Shown one piece after another: positions 34,977 through 43,660 of a DNA stretch of 64,000 nt (position 1 is its first letter; each line of letters starts with the position of its first letter). The notes under the pieces are model-generated. The model ran no database searches, was not told the DNA's origin, and was given only the letters and a program-made list of their open reading frames with translations. The DNA comes from Dyadobacter koreensis. Its GTDB lineage: Bacteria > Bacteroidota > Bacteroidia > Cytophagales > Spirosomataceae. The DNA is taken from positions 62,001 through 126,000 of the forward strand of contig NZ_FNXY01000006.1 in NCBI RefSeq assembly GCF_900108855.1, given 5' to 3'. The translations under genes and the position numbers were made by a program.

Positions 34977-35447
34977 ATGCAGAAATATTCAGATATAGAC
35001 AGTACTGATTTAAGAATTCTATCGCTGCTGATCGAGAATGCTGCGCTTCCCTATACTGAGATAGGAAAGCGCGTATTTGTGTCCGGCGGTACGGTTCACG
35101 TGCGTATGAAGAAGATGGAGCAGCTCGGTATTGTCAAAGGTTCACAACTATTGATCGATCCGGCCAAACTGGGGTGGGATATCAGTGCTTTTCTTGGTGT
35201 TTATCTTGATAAAAGTTCTCTGTATGAACAGGTAGCACAAGAACTGGAACGAATTCCGGAAGTAGTAAATATTCATTATACTACCGGAATCTATAGTATT
35301 TTTATCAAAATTGTTTGTCGGGATACAGGTCATTTAAGAGAGATTCTTCATGACAAAATTCAAAAAGTCAGTGGAATTCAGCGAACAGAGACATTTATTT
35401 CGTTAGAGGAACGTATTAATCGCTCCATTCCACTTACAGACGACTGA
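34977..35447 (+). CDS. Lrp/AsnC-family transcriptional regulator
   Basis: A 156-residue regulator from ATG 34977 (the frame opens upstream at a TTG but the family start is MQKYSDIDSTDLRIL). N-terminal helix-turn-helix (NAALPYTEIGKRVFVSGGTV) and C-terminal RAM-type effector domain (LGVYLDKSSLYEQVAQELERI, YTTGIYSIFIKIVCRD). Binds amino acids or related ligands in the family; target unknown. Confidence 0.92.
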   Translation: MQKYSDIDSTDLRILSLLIENAALPYTEIGKRVFVSGGTVHVRMKKMEQLGIVKGSQLLIDPAKLGWDISAFLGVYLDKSSLYEQVAQELERIPEVVNIHYTTGIYSIFIKIVCRDTGHLREILHDKIQKVSGIQRTETFISLEERINRSIPLTDD

Positions 35448-35540
35448 TAATTTACTAAATACTTATTTTTAATCAAATTTTAATCTTGCTTATTGTATAT
35501 ATAAAAAACTTATATATATTTGTAAGGTAAAAACTGACTT

Positions 35541-35894
35541 ATGGATACGAACACAACAAGCAACGAATACGTGCGTGGTACGCTGAAAACCATTGTTCTA
35601 AATTTACTGGCTGAGGAAAAGCGTATGTATGGTTATGAAATTACCCAGGAGGTTAAAGAGCGGACAGGCGGGGCGATTGCATTAACCTTTGGTGCGTTAT
35701 ATCCAGTGTTACACAAATTGGAACAGGAAGGGCTTCTTGTGACTGAATCTGTCGAAGTTGACGGTCGCTTAAGGAAATATTATTCGCTGACAACGCCGGG
35801 AAACGAAGCCGCGCGTGTTAAGACGGATGATCTCGAACGATTTGTAGATGCGATCCGTTTATTGCTTGCGCCGAAAAGTCTGGCGACTGAATAA
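35541..35894 (+). CDS. PadR-family transcriptional regulator
   Basis: A 117-residue winged-helix regulator: RGTLKTIVLNLLAEEKRMYG at the start, then LTFGALYPVLHKLEQEGLL and the wing GRLRKYYSLTTPGNEA. It sits 56 nt upstream of an unusual TonB gene whose N-terminus resembles the accessory domain usually paired with PadR proteins, so it probably represses that operon. Confidence 0.93.
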   Translation: MDTNTTSNEYVRGTLKTIVLNLLAEEKRMYGYEITQEVKERTGGAIALTFGALYPVLHKLEQEGLLVTESVEVDGRLRKYYSLTTPGNEAARVKTDDLERFVDAIRLLLAPKSLATE

Positions 35895-35950
35895 CAGATC
35901 ATTGGCTAATAGTTTTTATAAATCCTGTAATACCCTAATCTACTTTACAG

Positions 35951-36979
35951 ATGAAACGCCTTCAAGAAAACAAAATAGAATTGCTCAGCAATTATTTGAA
36001 AAAGAGTGGGTTGAGTGCGGAATTACTTCCTGAAATTCTCGATCACCTGGCGTGCGAAGCAGAAGAAAGACTTTGGGACGGGGATTCGTTTGAGCATGCT
36101 TTTAGCGGAATCGTTGAAACAGCTGATCCGGAAACGCTCCATGTATTGAGTGTTGAACATAATCATCTATTAGCCATGGAAAAAACATTAAATGACATCG
36201 TTTTTGAAGGACGAAACAAATCTTACGGAGCTTATCAGCTTCGAAAAGGGTATAACAGCACAATGCAGCGCTCACTTTTGCTGGGGGTGACGTTCTTTTT
36301 ACTCATTATGCTGTTGCCGAATTTGTATGCTCGACTGGTACCTGAGCCTGAAAAGGATGATATTGGTTTTCAGGTCGAACTGATAACAGTGGATGTCAAA
36401 CCAGAAGTAACGCCGCCGCCAGTACCGGTTGAACCTCCGAAGGCAGAACCTCAGCCTAACACAGTGAAATCTCCGTCCTTTGATGTTTTGCCTGATAATA
36501 TGGTGGTGGAGGAAGCAACGCCGCCAACAGTGGACGATTTGGAGCATGCGTTACCTGGAGAAAAAACGATTGAAGGAAATTCGGATATGATGGACATCGT
36601 TCCTCCGGCAGCAGAAGCTCCGGCTGGAAAAGGCAAGGCAGTGGAAGCTGAGGCTCCAAAAGAAGAAACTTTTTTAGTCGTTGAACAGGCGCCCGCGTAT
36701 TTAGGGGGTAATGCAGCCATGGCTGAATTTCTAAGAAAAAACCTGAAATACCCCTCTCAGGCATCAAGGGCGAATATTCAAGGAAGAGTTTTTGTTTCTT
36801 TTATTGTGGGCTCTGATGGTAAGATTGAGGATGTGAAAACGCTCAAAGGGATCGGGTTTGGTTGTGATGAAGAGGCAGAGCGCGTTATCAAATTGATGCC
36901 AAACTGGAAAGCTGGACGTCAGTCAGGGAATCCTGTGCGTGTTCGTTTTAACTTGCCAATTGTGTTTCAGCTCGACTAG
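35951..36979 (+). CDS. TonB-family protein with PadR-associated N-terminal domain
   Basis: A 342-residue energy transducer. Residues 1-75 resemble the helical HAAS-like domain found with PadR regulators (LSAELLPEILDHLACEAEER, DGDSFEHAFSGI). From Met76 a standard Bacteroidota TonB begins (NDIVFEGRNKSYGAYQLRK), with one transmembrane helix (about 100-120), a Pro-rich spacer (VTPPPVPVEPPKAEPQP) and a C-terminal TonB domain (about 250-342; LKYPSQASRANIQGRVFVSF, VRVRFNLPIVFQLD). TonB couples the proton gradient to outer-membrane receptors or, in this phylum, may be used in signalling. Follows PadR in one operon and ends at a terminator. Confidence 0.88.
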   Translation: MKRLQENKIELLSNYLKKSGLSAELLPEILDHLACEAEERLWDGDSFEHAFSGIVETADPETLHVLSVEHNHLLAMEKTLNDIVFEGRNKSYGAYQLRKGYNSTMQRSLLLGVTFFLLIMLLPNLYARLVPEPEKDDIGFQVELITVDVKPEVTPPPVPVEPPKAEPQPNTVKSPSFDVLPDNMVVEEATPPTVDDLEHALPGEKTIEGNSDMMDIVPPAAEAPAGKGKAVEAEAPKEETFLVVEQAPAYLGGNAAMAEFLRKNLKYPSQASRANIQGRVFVSFIVGSDGKIEDVKTLKGIGFGCDEEAERVIKLMPNWKAGRQSGNPVRVRFNLPIVFQLD

Positions 36980-37018
36980 TTTCCAACGGAAGAGTTTAGT
37001 GAATCTAGTAAATATTTG

Positions 37019-37049
37019 AAAAAATCCTCGCCATTTGCGGGGATTTTTT
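37019..37049 (+). terminator. Rho-independent terminator of the padR-tonB operon
   Basis: AAAAAATCCTCGC pairs with GCGGGGATTTTTT (13 bp, one G-T) around a 5-nt loop, ending in a T-run. It is 40 nt downstream of the tonB-like stop. Confidence 0.88.
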
Positions 37050-37140
37050 CGTTTTTTTGTATTTCAAATGCAATTCAAAATAACTGTTTAAGAGTTCCAG
37101 CTAACACGATTTGTTTACCTATGCAGATATTCGTTAAGTA

Positions 37141-37662
37141 ATGTACGCCATTGTTGATATAGAGACAACCGGAGGAGGAGGAAATGCTCGTATAACTGAA
37201 ATAGCTGTTTTTCGTCATAATGGAGTAGAAGTTGTCGACTTCTTTCATTCCCTGATCAATCCTGAAATATTTATTCCACCATTTATTACCCGCCTTACCG
37301 GTATTGATAACCTGATGGTTCAGGATGCGCCGACGTTTTCGGAGGTTCAGGATGCGGTTCGTCAGTTGACGCTTGACGCATGGTTTGTAGCGCACAACGC
37401 AAAATTTGATTATGGATTTTTGAAAAAAGAATTCGGCGCTCTGGATGAATATTTTCAGCGAGATTTGCTATGTACTGTGCAGTTAAGCCGAAAAATATTT
37501 CCCGGGTTGAAATCGTACAGTTTAGGAAATCTATGTGAAAGCCTTCAGATATTAATTGAAAACCGTCACCGCGCCCAGGGCGATGCCGCCGCTACCGTAA
37601 AACTTTTTGAATTGCTTCTGCAAAATGACCTGCAAAAATTGATTCCGATGGATTACGCGTAA
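37141..37662 (+). CDS. DnaQ-like 3'-5' exonuclease (DEDDh)
   Basis: A 173-residue single-domain exonuclease of the DNA polymerase III epsilon family. ExoI: VDIETTGG with Asp6 and Glu8; ExoII: FVAHNAKFDYGFL; ExoIII: HRAQGDAAATVKL, supplying the catalytic His and Asp. Nothing is fused to it (no GIY-YIG nuclease or helicase part). May serve as a proofreading or repair exonuclease; the true epsilon subunit cannot be told apart from paralogues here. Confidence 0.9.
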   Translation: MYAIVDIETTGGGGNARITEIAVFRHNGVEVVDFFHSLINPEIFIPPFITRLTGIDNLMVQDAPTFSEVQDAVRQLTLDAWFVAHNAKFDYGFLKKEFGALDEYFQRDLLCTVQLSRKIFPGLKSYSLGNLCESLQILIENRHRAQGDAAATVKLFELLLQNDLQKLIPMDYA

Positions 37663-37745
37663 ATCCTGGCATGATTGCTCAGATACATGTGGAATGATTT
37701 TTATAATAGTGAGAGGTATATAAATTAACCTAAATTATTATACGC

Positions 37746-37922
37746 ATGAAAGCTTACATGAACTTCCTCATCGTCTTTTTCCTAATGATTGGCTTAACCA
37801 GCTGCGAACTTGCCGGAGGCATTTTCAAAGGTGGTATGTGGGTGGGGGCAATCCTAGTCATCGCTGTTATAGGTTTAGTTATCTGGTTATTCACCAAAAT
37901 GCTTGGAGGCAATAAGAGCTAA
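37746..37922 (+). CDS. 58-residue lipoprotein with one membrane helix
   Basis: Small gene of 58 codons plus stop. The signal ends in the lipobox LTSC (Cys20), then a Gly-rich hydrophobic helix (GGMWVGAILVIAVIGLVIWL) and a basic tail GGNKS. Similar short proteins are widespread in Bacteroidota and are sometimes misnamed phosphatidate cytidylyltransferase; they have no catalytic domain. A terminator 22 nt downstream supports it as a real gene. Confidence 0.75.
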   Translation: MKAYMNFLIVFFLMIGLTSCELAGGIFKGGMWVGAILVIAVIGLVIWLFTKMLGGNKS

Positions 37923-37944
37923 AAAAGCACTAACGATAAATACG

Positions 37945-37987
37945 GGACAGAGCTAAGTCGGAAAATGACTGCTCTGTCCTTTTTTTA
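37945..37987 (+). terminator. Rho-independent terminator
   Basis: GGACAGAGC and GCTCTGTCC form a perfect 9-bp stem around a 17-nt loop, followed by seven T. Ends the small lipoprotein transcript. Confidence 0.87.
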
Positions 37988-38095
37988 ATGCCTTGTCTAT
38001 GAGATTCTTGCCATTTTGTTGAATAAAAGTAGTTGAAAAATAGCGTTATCATTTGTTTATACCATTTCTCTCATACATCTTTGCACTCTGAACAA

Positions 38096-38169
38096 GGGGG
38101 ATTAGCTCATTTGGCTAGAGCGCTTCGCTGGCAGTGAAGAGGTGATCGGTTCGAATCCGATATTCTCCA
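38096..38169 (+). tRNA. tRNA-Ala (GGC)
   Basis: Complete cloverleaf of 74 nt: acceptor GGGGGAT/ATTCTCC, D loop with TTGG, anticodon loop CTGGCAG (anticodon GGC), T arm ATCGG-TTCGAAT-CCGAT. The 3' CCA is not encoded (next bases CAA). CATCTTTG about 20 nt upstream resembles the minus-7 element of this phylum. Confidence 0.96.
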
Positions 38170-38180
38170 CAAACCGATGT

Positions 38181-38222
38181 TTAAAACAAAAAGCTACCTG
38201 GAGAGGTAGCTTTTTGTTTTAA
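38181..38222 (+). terminator. Strong terminator after tRNA-Ala
   Basis: An 18-bp near-perfect palindrome, TTAAAACAAAAAGCTACC and its complement, with a TGGAGA loop. The T-rich 3' arm makes it a good terminator, 12 nt after the tRNA. Confidence 0.88.
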
Positions 38223-38497
38223 AGGATGTCCAGGACCGGCGCCAAAGCTCCAAATGGCGTTGGAGCTCTGGCCGACAAATACTTTTTAAGATTTCCCATC
38301 CGTTGTTAGGACTGACTGTACTGCTTTTTGAATAGAGAAATCACAAGTCAGCATTCTTCAGAATTTCTTTCGTTTTGTGCATATGGAAGCCGATTTTTTC
38401 CGGACTTAGCCAAGTTAAAAAATTGTTAAGCTTTTAGAAATCATCTGGATAAAATTGTTGGCGATGTAGTTTTACAGCCTAACTACTCACAATTATT

Positions 38498-40000
38498 ATG
38501 TTCCAAAAAACTACAATCTCAGCCTGCACTTTACTGGCATTACTTGCCTTAGGTTGCACAGATCATTCTATTGAACAACCTGGAAACGAAAATCCAGCAT
38601 CATTTAGCGAGGTGGCCCAGATAGATTTAGGGGGCGCGGCAGCGTCCGAGATCTCGGCATACGATCCTACAACGAAAAGACTTTTTAATGTCAATAACGA
38701 AGCAACTGCAATCGTAGATGTGCTTGATCTTTCTTCATTTCCAGCGATCAAGAAATTACAGCCTATCAATGTTTCGGCGTTGGGTGGTGTTGCCAATAGT
38801 GTGGCAGTGTCGGATGGGAAGCTCGCTATTGCACTTGAAGCGACTAACAAGCAGCAGAATGGCAGTGTCATTCTTATAAATACATCAACACTTACGCAAA
38901 TCAAACAAGTAACGGTCGGTGCTTTGCCGGATATGGTTACTTTCAGTCCTGACGGAAAGTACATCGTCACCGCGAATGAGGGAGAACCGAATGCGGATTA
39001 TACCGTCGATCCGGAAGGTTCTGTATCAATCATTAATGTGCAGGATAATTACAATGTGAAAACGCTGTCATTTGGTGGATTTGCAGGTTCATACATGCAG
39101 TTAGCAGCCAATGGTTTTCGTATTTACGGCCCAAAGGCAACATTTGCACAGGATGTCGAACCTGAGTATGTCGCCATTTCAGAAAATTCAAAAAAGGCTT
39201 TTGTGACTTTACAAGAGAACAACGGGATCGCAGAAGTTGATCTTGAAAACGGAGTCATTTTAAAAATTAACCCGCTCGGTACTAAAGACTATAATCTGGC
39301 GGCGAATGCGATTGACCCGAGTGATAGGGATAATAAAGTTGCGTTGGCGCAATGGCCCGTCAAATCATTTTTTCTTCCGGATGCTGTTTCCTATTTTTCA
39401 GTGAATGGGGCCGGGTATCTTATTACAGCTAATGAAGGCGATGCACGGGAATATGCTGCATTTGATGAGCAGGCGCGTGTAAGTTCTCTCAAATTGGATG
39501 CATCAGCATTTCCCAACGCTGTGTCTTTGAAACTACCGGAAAATATTGGCCGTCTGCGTGTGACCAGTACCTTGGGCGATACGGATAATGACGGAGACTA
39601 TGACGTGCTTTATGGTTTTGGCGGCCGCGGTTTTAGTATCTACAACGCTGAAACTGGACAGTCGGTTTACGACTCAGGGAAAAGTCTGGAAGAAGAAGTA
39701 ATTAAAGCTAACATCTACGACGATGATCGCTCAGACGATAAAGGCGTTGAACCGGAGGGAGTTACCATTGGCTGGATGAATAATAGTCCGGTTGCATTCA
39801 TCGCGCTTGAACGAGTGGATGCCATCGCCGTATATGATGTACGTAACCCAATGGCTCCCAAATTTCTTCAAATGATCAAAACAGGAGATGCTCCGGAAGG
39901 TATTTTATTTATATCAGCGGATAAAAGCCCAAATGGCAAAGCTATGCTTGTATCGTCTAACGAGGGGGATGGAACGGTGAAGTTCTATCAGACAATTTAA
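38498..40000 (+). CDS. Choice-of-anchor I family lipoprotein
   Basis: A 500-residue lipoprotein (lipobox ALGC) with a beta-propeller-like body of the choice-of-anchor I family: DMVTFSPDGKYIVTANEGEP, YFSVNGAGYLITANEGDARE, DTDNDGDYDVLYGFGGRGFS, KGVEPEGVTIGWMNNSPVAF. Acidic clusters suggest Ca2+ binding. Some relatives are described as phytase- or alkaline-phosphatase-like, but no catalytic residues can be assigned. Surface-exposed or periplasmic; substrate unknown. It stands alone. Confidence 0.88.
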   Translation: MFQKTTISACTLLALLALGCTDHSIEQPGNENPASFSEVAQIDLGGAAASEISAYDPTTKRLFNVNNEATAIVDVLDLSSFPAIKKLQPINVSALGGVANSVAVSDGKLAIALEATNKQQNGSVILINTSTLTQIKQVTVGALPDMVTFSPDGKYIVTANEGEPNADYTVDPEGSVSIINVQDNYNVKTLSFGGFAGSYMQLAANGFRIYGPKATFAQDVEPEYVAISENSKKAFVTLQENNGIAEVDLENGVILKINPLGTKDYNLAANAIDPSDRDNKVALAQWPVKSFFLPDAVSYFSVNGAGYLITANEGDAREYAAFDEQARVSSLKLDASAFPNAVSLKLPENIGRLRVTSTLGDTDNDGDYDVLYGFGGRGFSIYNAETGQSVYDSGKSLEEEVIKANIYDDDRSDDKGVEPEGVTIGWMNNSPVAFIALERVDAIAVYDVRNPMAPKFLQMIKTGDAPEGILFISADKSPNGKAMLVSSNEGDGTVKFYQTI

Positions 40001-40627
40001 ATTTAGGGCCGTCGGAGTTACCATTTACCGGAAACCCGGCGGTCTACAATCAAATCCGGATGTTAATTCTACAAAAACAATGGCTTGATAGTTGCTTTAT
40101 CCTTATAATTATCTGTGAGTTAGCGACGATCAATCATTAAGTGTGCGTTGCGTGAACAGGTTTTTCTACTCTTACTGCTATTTTTTAAAATTCCAGTTAC
40201 TATTCTGATAATCTCGAATTCAAACGAGATTCAGAAAAATAACATAATAGAAATATAGAAATAATACTACACAAATGTAGAATGCAATTATAATAATTCC
40301 TATAAATAAATTTTATTATTCAGTAATTTGATTAAAATTTACTCAGTAATCATATCGCCTGCTTCCAGGATATGGTTACAATTTCCAATGGAGGTTTCAT
40401 AGTTTATTTTTTATCTGAAATTGACCGATTTTGCAATAAAAACGTCCGATTTCGGACACTACTGCTCCCCCTAATCCTTCAAAATGGTTCTAAGACGCAT
40501 TTTGATGAACTGGTATGAATATTTTATACAAGGAACTATGTTATGCAATGTACCGTAATATTTGGTAATTTTGCATAAGGTGTATTAGCCATGAAAAATA
40601 TTCTAACAGTACTCAATTTACTTTGCA
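40001..40627. other. Long AT-rich intergenic region
   Basis: A 627-bp stretch without a credible gene, strongly AT-rich at 40180-40340. The only structured element I see is the palindrome at 40444-40457, listed separately. It should hold the promoter of the FtsX-type permease. Confidence 0.5.
40444..40457. promoter_or_regulatory. Perfect palindrome GTCCGA-TT-TCGGAC, possible operator
   Basis: A 6+2+6 dyad about 170 nt upstream of the permease start, in an otherwise AT-rich region. Too short a loop for a terminator and no T-run, so a dimeric regulator site is more likely. The regulator is unknown. Confidence 0.4.
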
Positions 40628-43045
40628 ATGATCCGGAACTACTTTAAAATCGCCTGGCGGAATTTGTTACGCAATCGTGTTTTTTCTGCAATCAACATCG
40701 TGGGCCTTGCGATCGGCCTTGCTTCATGTATGCTGATTAGTTTGTATGTACTTGATGAGCTAAGTTTTGATCGGTACAACGAGAAAGCCGATCAGATTGT
40801 GCGTGTTGTATTCAAGGGGACGATGAACGGCGGAAAAATAAACGAGGCACACGTGATGCCTCCTACCGGGCCAACTTTGAAAGACGAGTATCCCGAAGTG
40901 CTGGAAGCAACACGTCTGCGACAGGCAGGACGACCGAAAGTGATTATTGGAAATAAGCAATATTCTGACGAGAACATGGCTTTTGTCGATGCTAATTTTT
41001 TTAAAGTTTTTACATTACCCTTCATAAATGGAGATGAAGAAACCGCATTAAAGGAGCCAAATACTATTGTTATTACAGAAAATGCGGCAGTCAAATATTT
41101 TGGCGGCACGGATGCTGTTGGTAAAATATTAAAGTTTAAAGGATCAGATAGCCCATTAAAAGTAACCGGTGTGATCAAGGAAGTTCCTGTCAACTCTCAT
41201 TTTCGGTACGAGCTTTTTGGTTCCATGGGAGGACTGGAAGAGTCTCGCTCTGATTCCTGGATGGTGTCAGAATTTTTCACATATCTCCTTTTACAAAAGG
41301 GATATGATTACAAAAGGCTTGAAGCAAAATTGCCTCAGACAGTCGAAAAATATATGGGGCCTCAATTGAAAAAAGCGATGGGCATTTCGTTGACGGAATT
41401 TCGTAAGTCTGGCAATGATATCGGATTACACCTGCAGCCGTTGACTGATATCCATTTGTATGGCGATGCAGTGTATGATTTAAGCAATAGCGGCGATATT
41501 AAATACGTATATATTTTTGGTGGAGTTGCGGTAATTATGCTGGTCATCGCTTGCATTAATTTCATGAATCTTTCCACGGCTGGTTCTTCGAAACGAGCAA
41601 GAGAAGTGGGTGTCAGAAAAGTAATGGGCTCAGAGAAAAGAGAGCTGATATTGCAGTTTTTGTTAGAATCAGTCTTGCTAACGTCCATAGCATTGATCCT
41701 GGCAACAATTTTTGGTTTTCTGGCCTTGCCTCTTTTTAATGATTTATCTGGCAAAGATTTATCGTTGCAGCTTAAATCAGTACCACAAATCCTTCCTTAT
41801 CTGTTACTTTTTGGCCTATTGATCGGACTTTTATCAGGCAGTTATCCGGCATTCTACTTATCATCCTTCAAACCAATTTCGGTGTTGAAGGGCAGATTCA
41901 ATTTCGATAAGAAGAGTATCAGCCTGAGAAGCGGGTTGGTTGTTGTGCAGTTTTTCATTTCCATCACTTTAATGATCGGAACTACTGTGGTTTATCAGCA
42001 ACTTAAATTCATTCAAAACAAAAAACTGGGTTATAGCAAAGATCAAGTCCTGGTTTTGGATACCTGGTCGTTGGGAAAAAACCAACGGGCTTTTCATGAC
42101 GAGCTTTTACGAGATCCAAATGTTGTCAGTGTGAGCGCTTCTGGTTTTCTGCCTGCCGGTCCGTCTAACAATAATAATTACATGGTTTTTCCGGACGGGA
42201 ATAATTCCACGTTAGTAAAAACACTTCGCTATGAAGTTGACTATCAATATATTCCAACTCTGGGTATGGAAATGGCTTACGGACGAAATTTTTCAAAAGA
42301 TTTTGGAAACGATTCTTCGGGTGTGATTATTAACGAGACTGCCGCCAGTATGTTGGGATGGAAAAATAATGCGCTGGACCACACGATAAGCAGAGCAAAT
42401 AACGAGGGTCAAACATCAACTTTTCGTGTAATCGGGGTCGTTAAAGATTTTCACTTCCAGTCTCTCCATGAGCGCATTAGTCCTTTGGTGATGACACTCA
42501 GCGGCGAAGCGGGAACTACAATTGTAAAGTTGAAAGCGAAAAATGTAAAAGATGTACTCGCGAAAATGAAAATAACCTGGGACAGCTTCAAACCTGAAAA
42601 TCCTTTTGAGTATACATTTCTTGATGAAAGGTTTAACAACACGTACAAGGCGGAACAAAAGACGGGGCAGATTCTGGGAGTTTTCGCGGGACTGACAATT
42701 TTTGTAGCATGTCTTGGTTTGTTTGGGCTGGCTACGTTTACTGCTGAGCAAAGAACGAGAGAAATAGGCGTACGAAAGGTATTGGGCGCATCTGTCTCAG
42801 GGATCGTCATGTTACTTTCCAGGGATTTTATTAAGCTGGTAGGCATCGCCATTATTGTCGCAATGCCAGTTGCCTGGTACGGAATGAATAAATGGCTTCA
42901 GGAATTCGAATACAGAATTGAAATTTCATGGTGGATGCTTTCACTTGCTGGCATTTTATCCATTGCAGTTGCGGTGTTTACAGTTTCATTTCAATCAGTT
43001 AAAGCCGCTTTGATGGATCCTGTGAAAAGCCTTCGGTCTGAGTAG
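40628..43045 (+). CDS. MacB/FtsX-type ABC transporter permease
   Basis: Inner-membrane permease of 805 residues with the duplicated layout of this Bacteroidota family. An N-terminal helix (AWRNLLRNRVFSAINIVGL) leads to a periplasmic MacB-PCD domain (about 45-270), an FtsX domain (about 285-410, REVGVRKVMGSEKRELILQF), then a second helix, a second periplasmic domain and a second FtsX domain (REIGVRKVLGASVSGIVMLL). It has no ATPase domain and no ATPase gene is adjacent, which is usual for the family. Probably exports lipids, peptides or antimicrobials or shapes the envelope (inference). Confidence 0.93.
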   Translation: MIRNYFKIAWRNLLRNRVFSAINIVGLAIGLASCMLISLYVLDELSFDRYNEKADQIVRVVFKGTMNGGKINEAHVMPPTGPTLKDEYPEVLEATRLRQAGRPKVIIGNKQYSDENMAFVDANFFKVFTLPFINGDEETALKEPNTIVITENAAVKYFGGTDAVGKILKFKGSDSPLKVTGVIKEVPVNSHFRYELFGSMGGLEESRSDSWMVSEFFTYLLLQKGYDYKRLEAKLPQTVEKYMGPQLKKAMGISLTEFRKSGNDIGLHLQPLTDIHLYGDAVYDLSNSGDIKYVYIFGGVAVIMLVIACINFMNLSTAGSSKRAREVGVRKVMGSEKRELILQFLLESVLLTSIALILATIFGFLALPLFNDLSGKDLSLQLKSVPQILPYLLLFGLLIGLLSGSYPAFYLSSFKPISVLKGRFNFDKKSISLRSGLVVVQFFISITLMIGTTVVYQQLKFIQNKKLGYSKDQVLVLDTWSLGKNQRAFHDELLRDPNVVSVSASGFLPAGPSNNNNYMVFPDGNNSTLVKTLRYEVDYQYIPTLGMEMAYGRNFSKDFGNDSSGVIINETAASMLGWKNNALDHTISRANNEGQTSTFRVIGVVKDFHFQSLHERISPLVMTLSGEAGTTIVKLKAKNVKDVLAKMKITWDSFKPENPFEYTFLDERFNNTYKAEQKTGQILGVFAGLTIFVACLGLFGLATFTAEQRTREIGVRKVLGASVSGIVMLLSRDFIKLVGIAIIVAMPVAWYGMNKWLQEFEYRIEISWWMLSLAGILSIAVAVFTVSFQSVKAALMDPVKSLRSE

Positions 43046-43053
43046 GACCATGT

Positions 43054-43604
43054 TTGTTCGGAATTTCAAAGACTCGGATTGTAAACAGTTTTTGGAATTT
43101 CGGGTATATAATCCCCGAACAAATGCAGGCGATCGTTGAAGTTACTCATAAAGCTGACTTGAAAGTCACCGCTCATGCGCCATATGACGAAATTATCGCA
43201 TATGCATTCATCACTGGTGTCGGTGGGATTGAACATGGTTATGGAATTTCAGAAAGTACACTGTGATCAATGGCTTTGAAAGGAACTTATCCAGTTCCGA
43301 TATGTATTTATACGGGCCGAAATCACCTGGCGCTGAGGCGAAAAATGCAGCTGCTTCATATCTGGAAGCTGGTTTGGCGCTGGAAGATGTGTTGCGGATC
43401 AGTGCTTATAACTGAGCAGTCGCCTTCTGGCAAAAGAATTTGCTTGGTGTAATTAACGAGGGTGCATTTGCGGATATCGTTGCTTTTGATGGAAATCTGG
43501 AAAAAGACTTGGTGAAACTTCTTTATGGTAAAGTGAATTTTGTAAAAAAGAATGGAAAAATTTATTTGAATAGCGGGAAGCGATCTCCTCTAAATCAAGA
43601 TTGA
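43054..43604 (+). pseudogene. Degraded amidohydrolase gene, C-terminal half
   Basis: Remnants of a metal-dependent amidohydrolase in three frames. Piece 1: MQAIVEVTHKADLKVTAHAP and GVGGIEHGYGISESTL, then a stop. Piece 2, in another frame: NAAASYLEAGLALEDVLRIS, an in-frame TGA, then NEGAFADIVAFDGNLEKDL and VNFVKKNGKIYL to the end. The order fits the C-terminal half of imidazolonepropionase-like amidohydrolases. The N-terminal half with the HxH metal site is missing. Confidence 0.75.
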
Positions 43605-43611
43605 AACTAAC

Positions 43612-43640
43612 AACCCTTCATTAACTTTTCATGAAGGGTT
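43612..43640. terminator. Hairpin between converging genes
   Basis: AACCCTTCAT and ATGAAGGGTT form a 10-bp stem with a 9-nt loop. No clear T-run follows on either strand, so terminator activity is uncertain, but its place between convergent genes fits. Confidence 0.5.
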
Positions 43641-43660
43641 ACTAATTCAAAGAAACCAGA

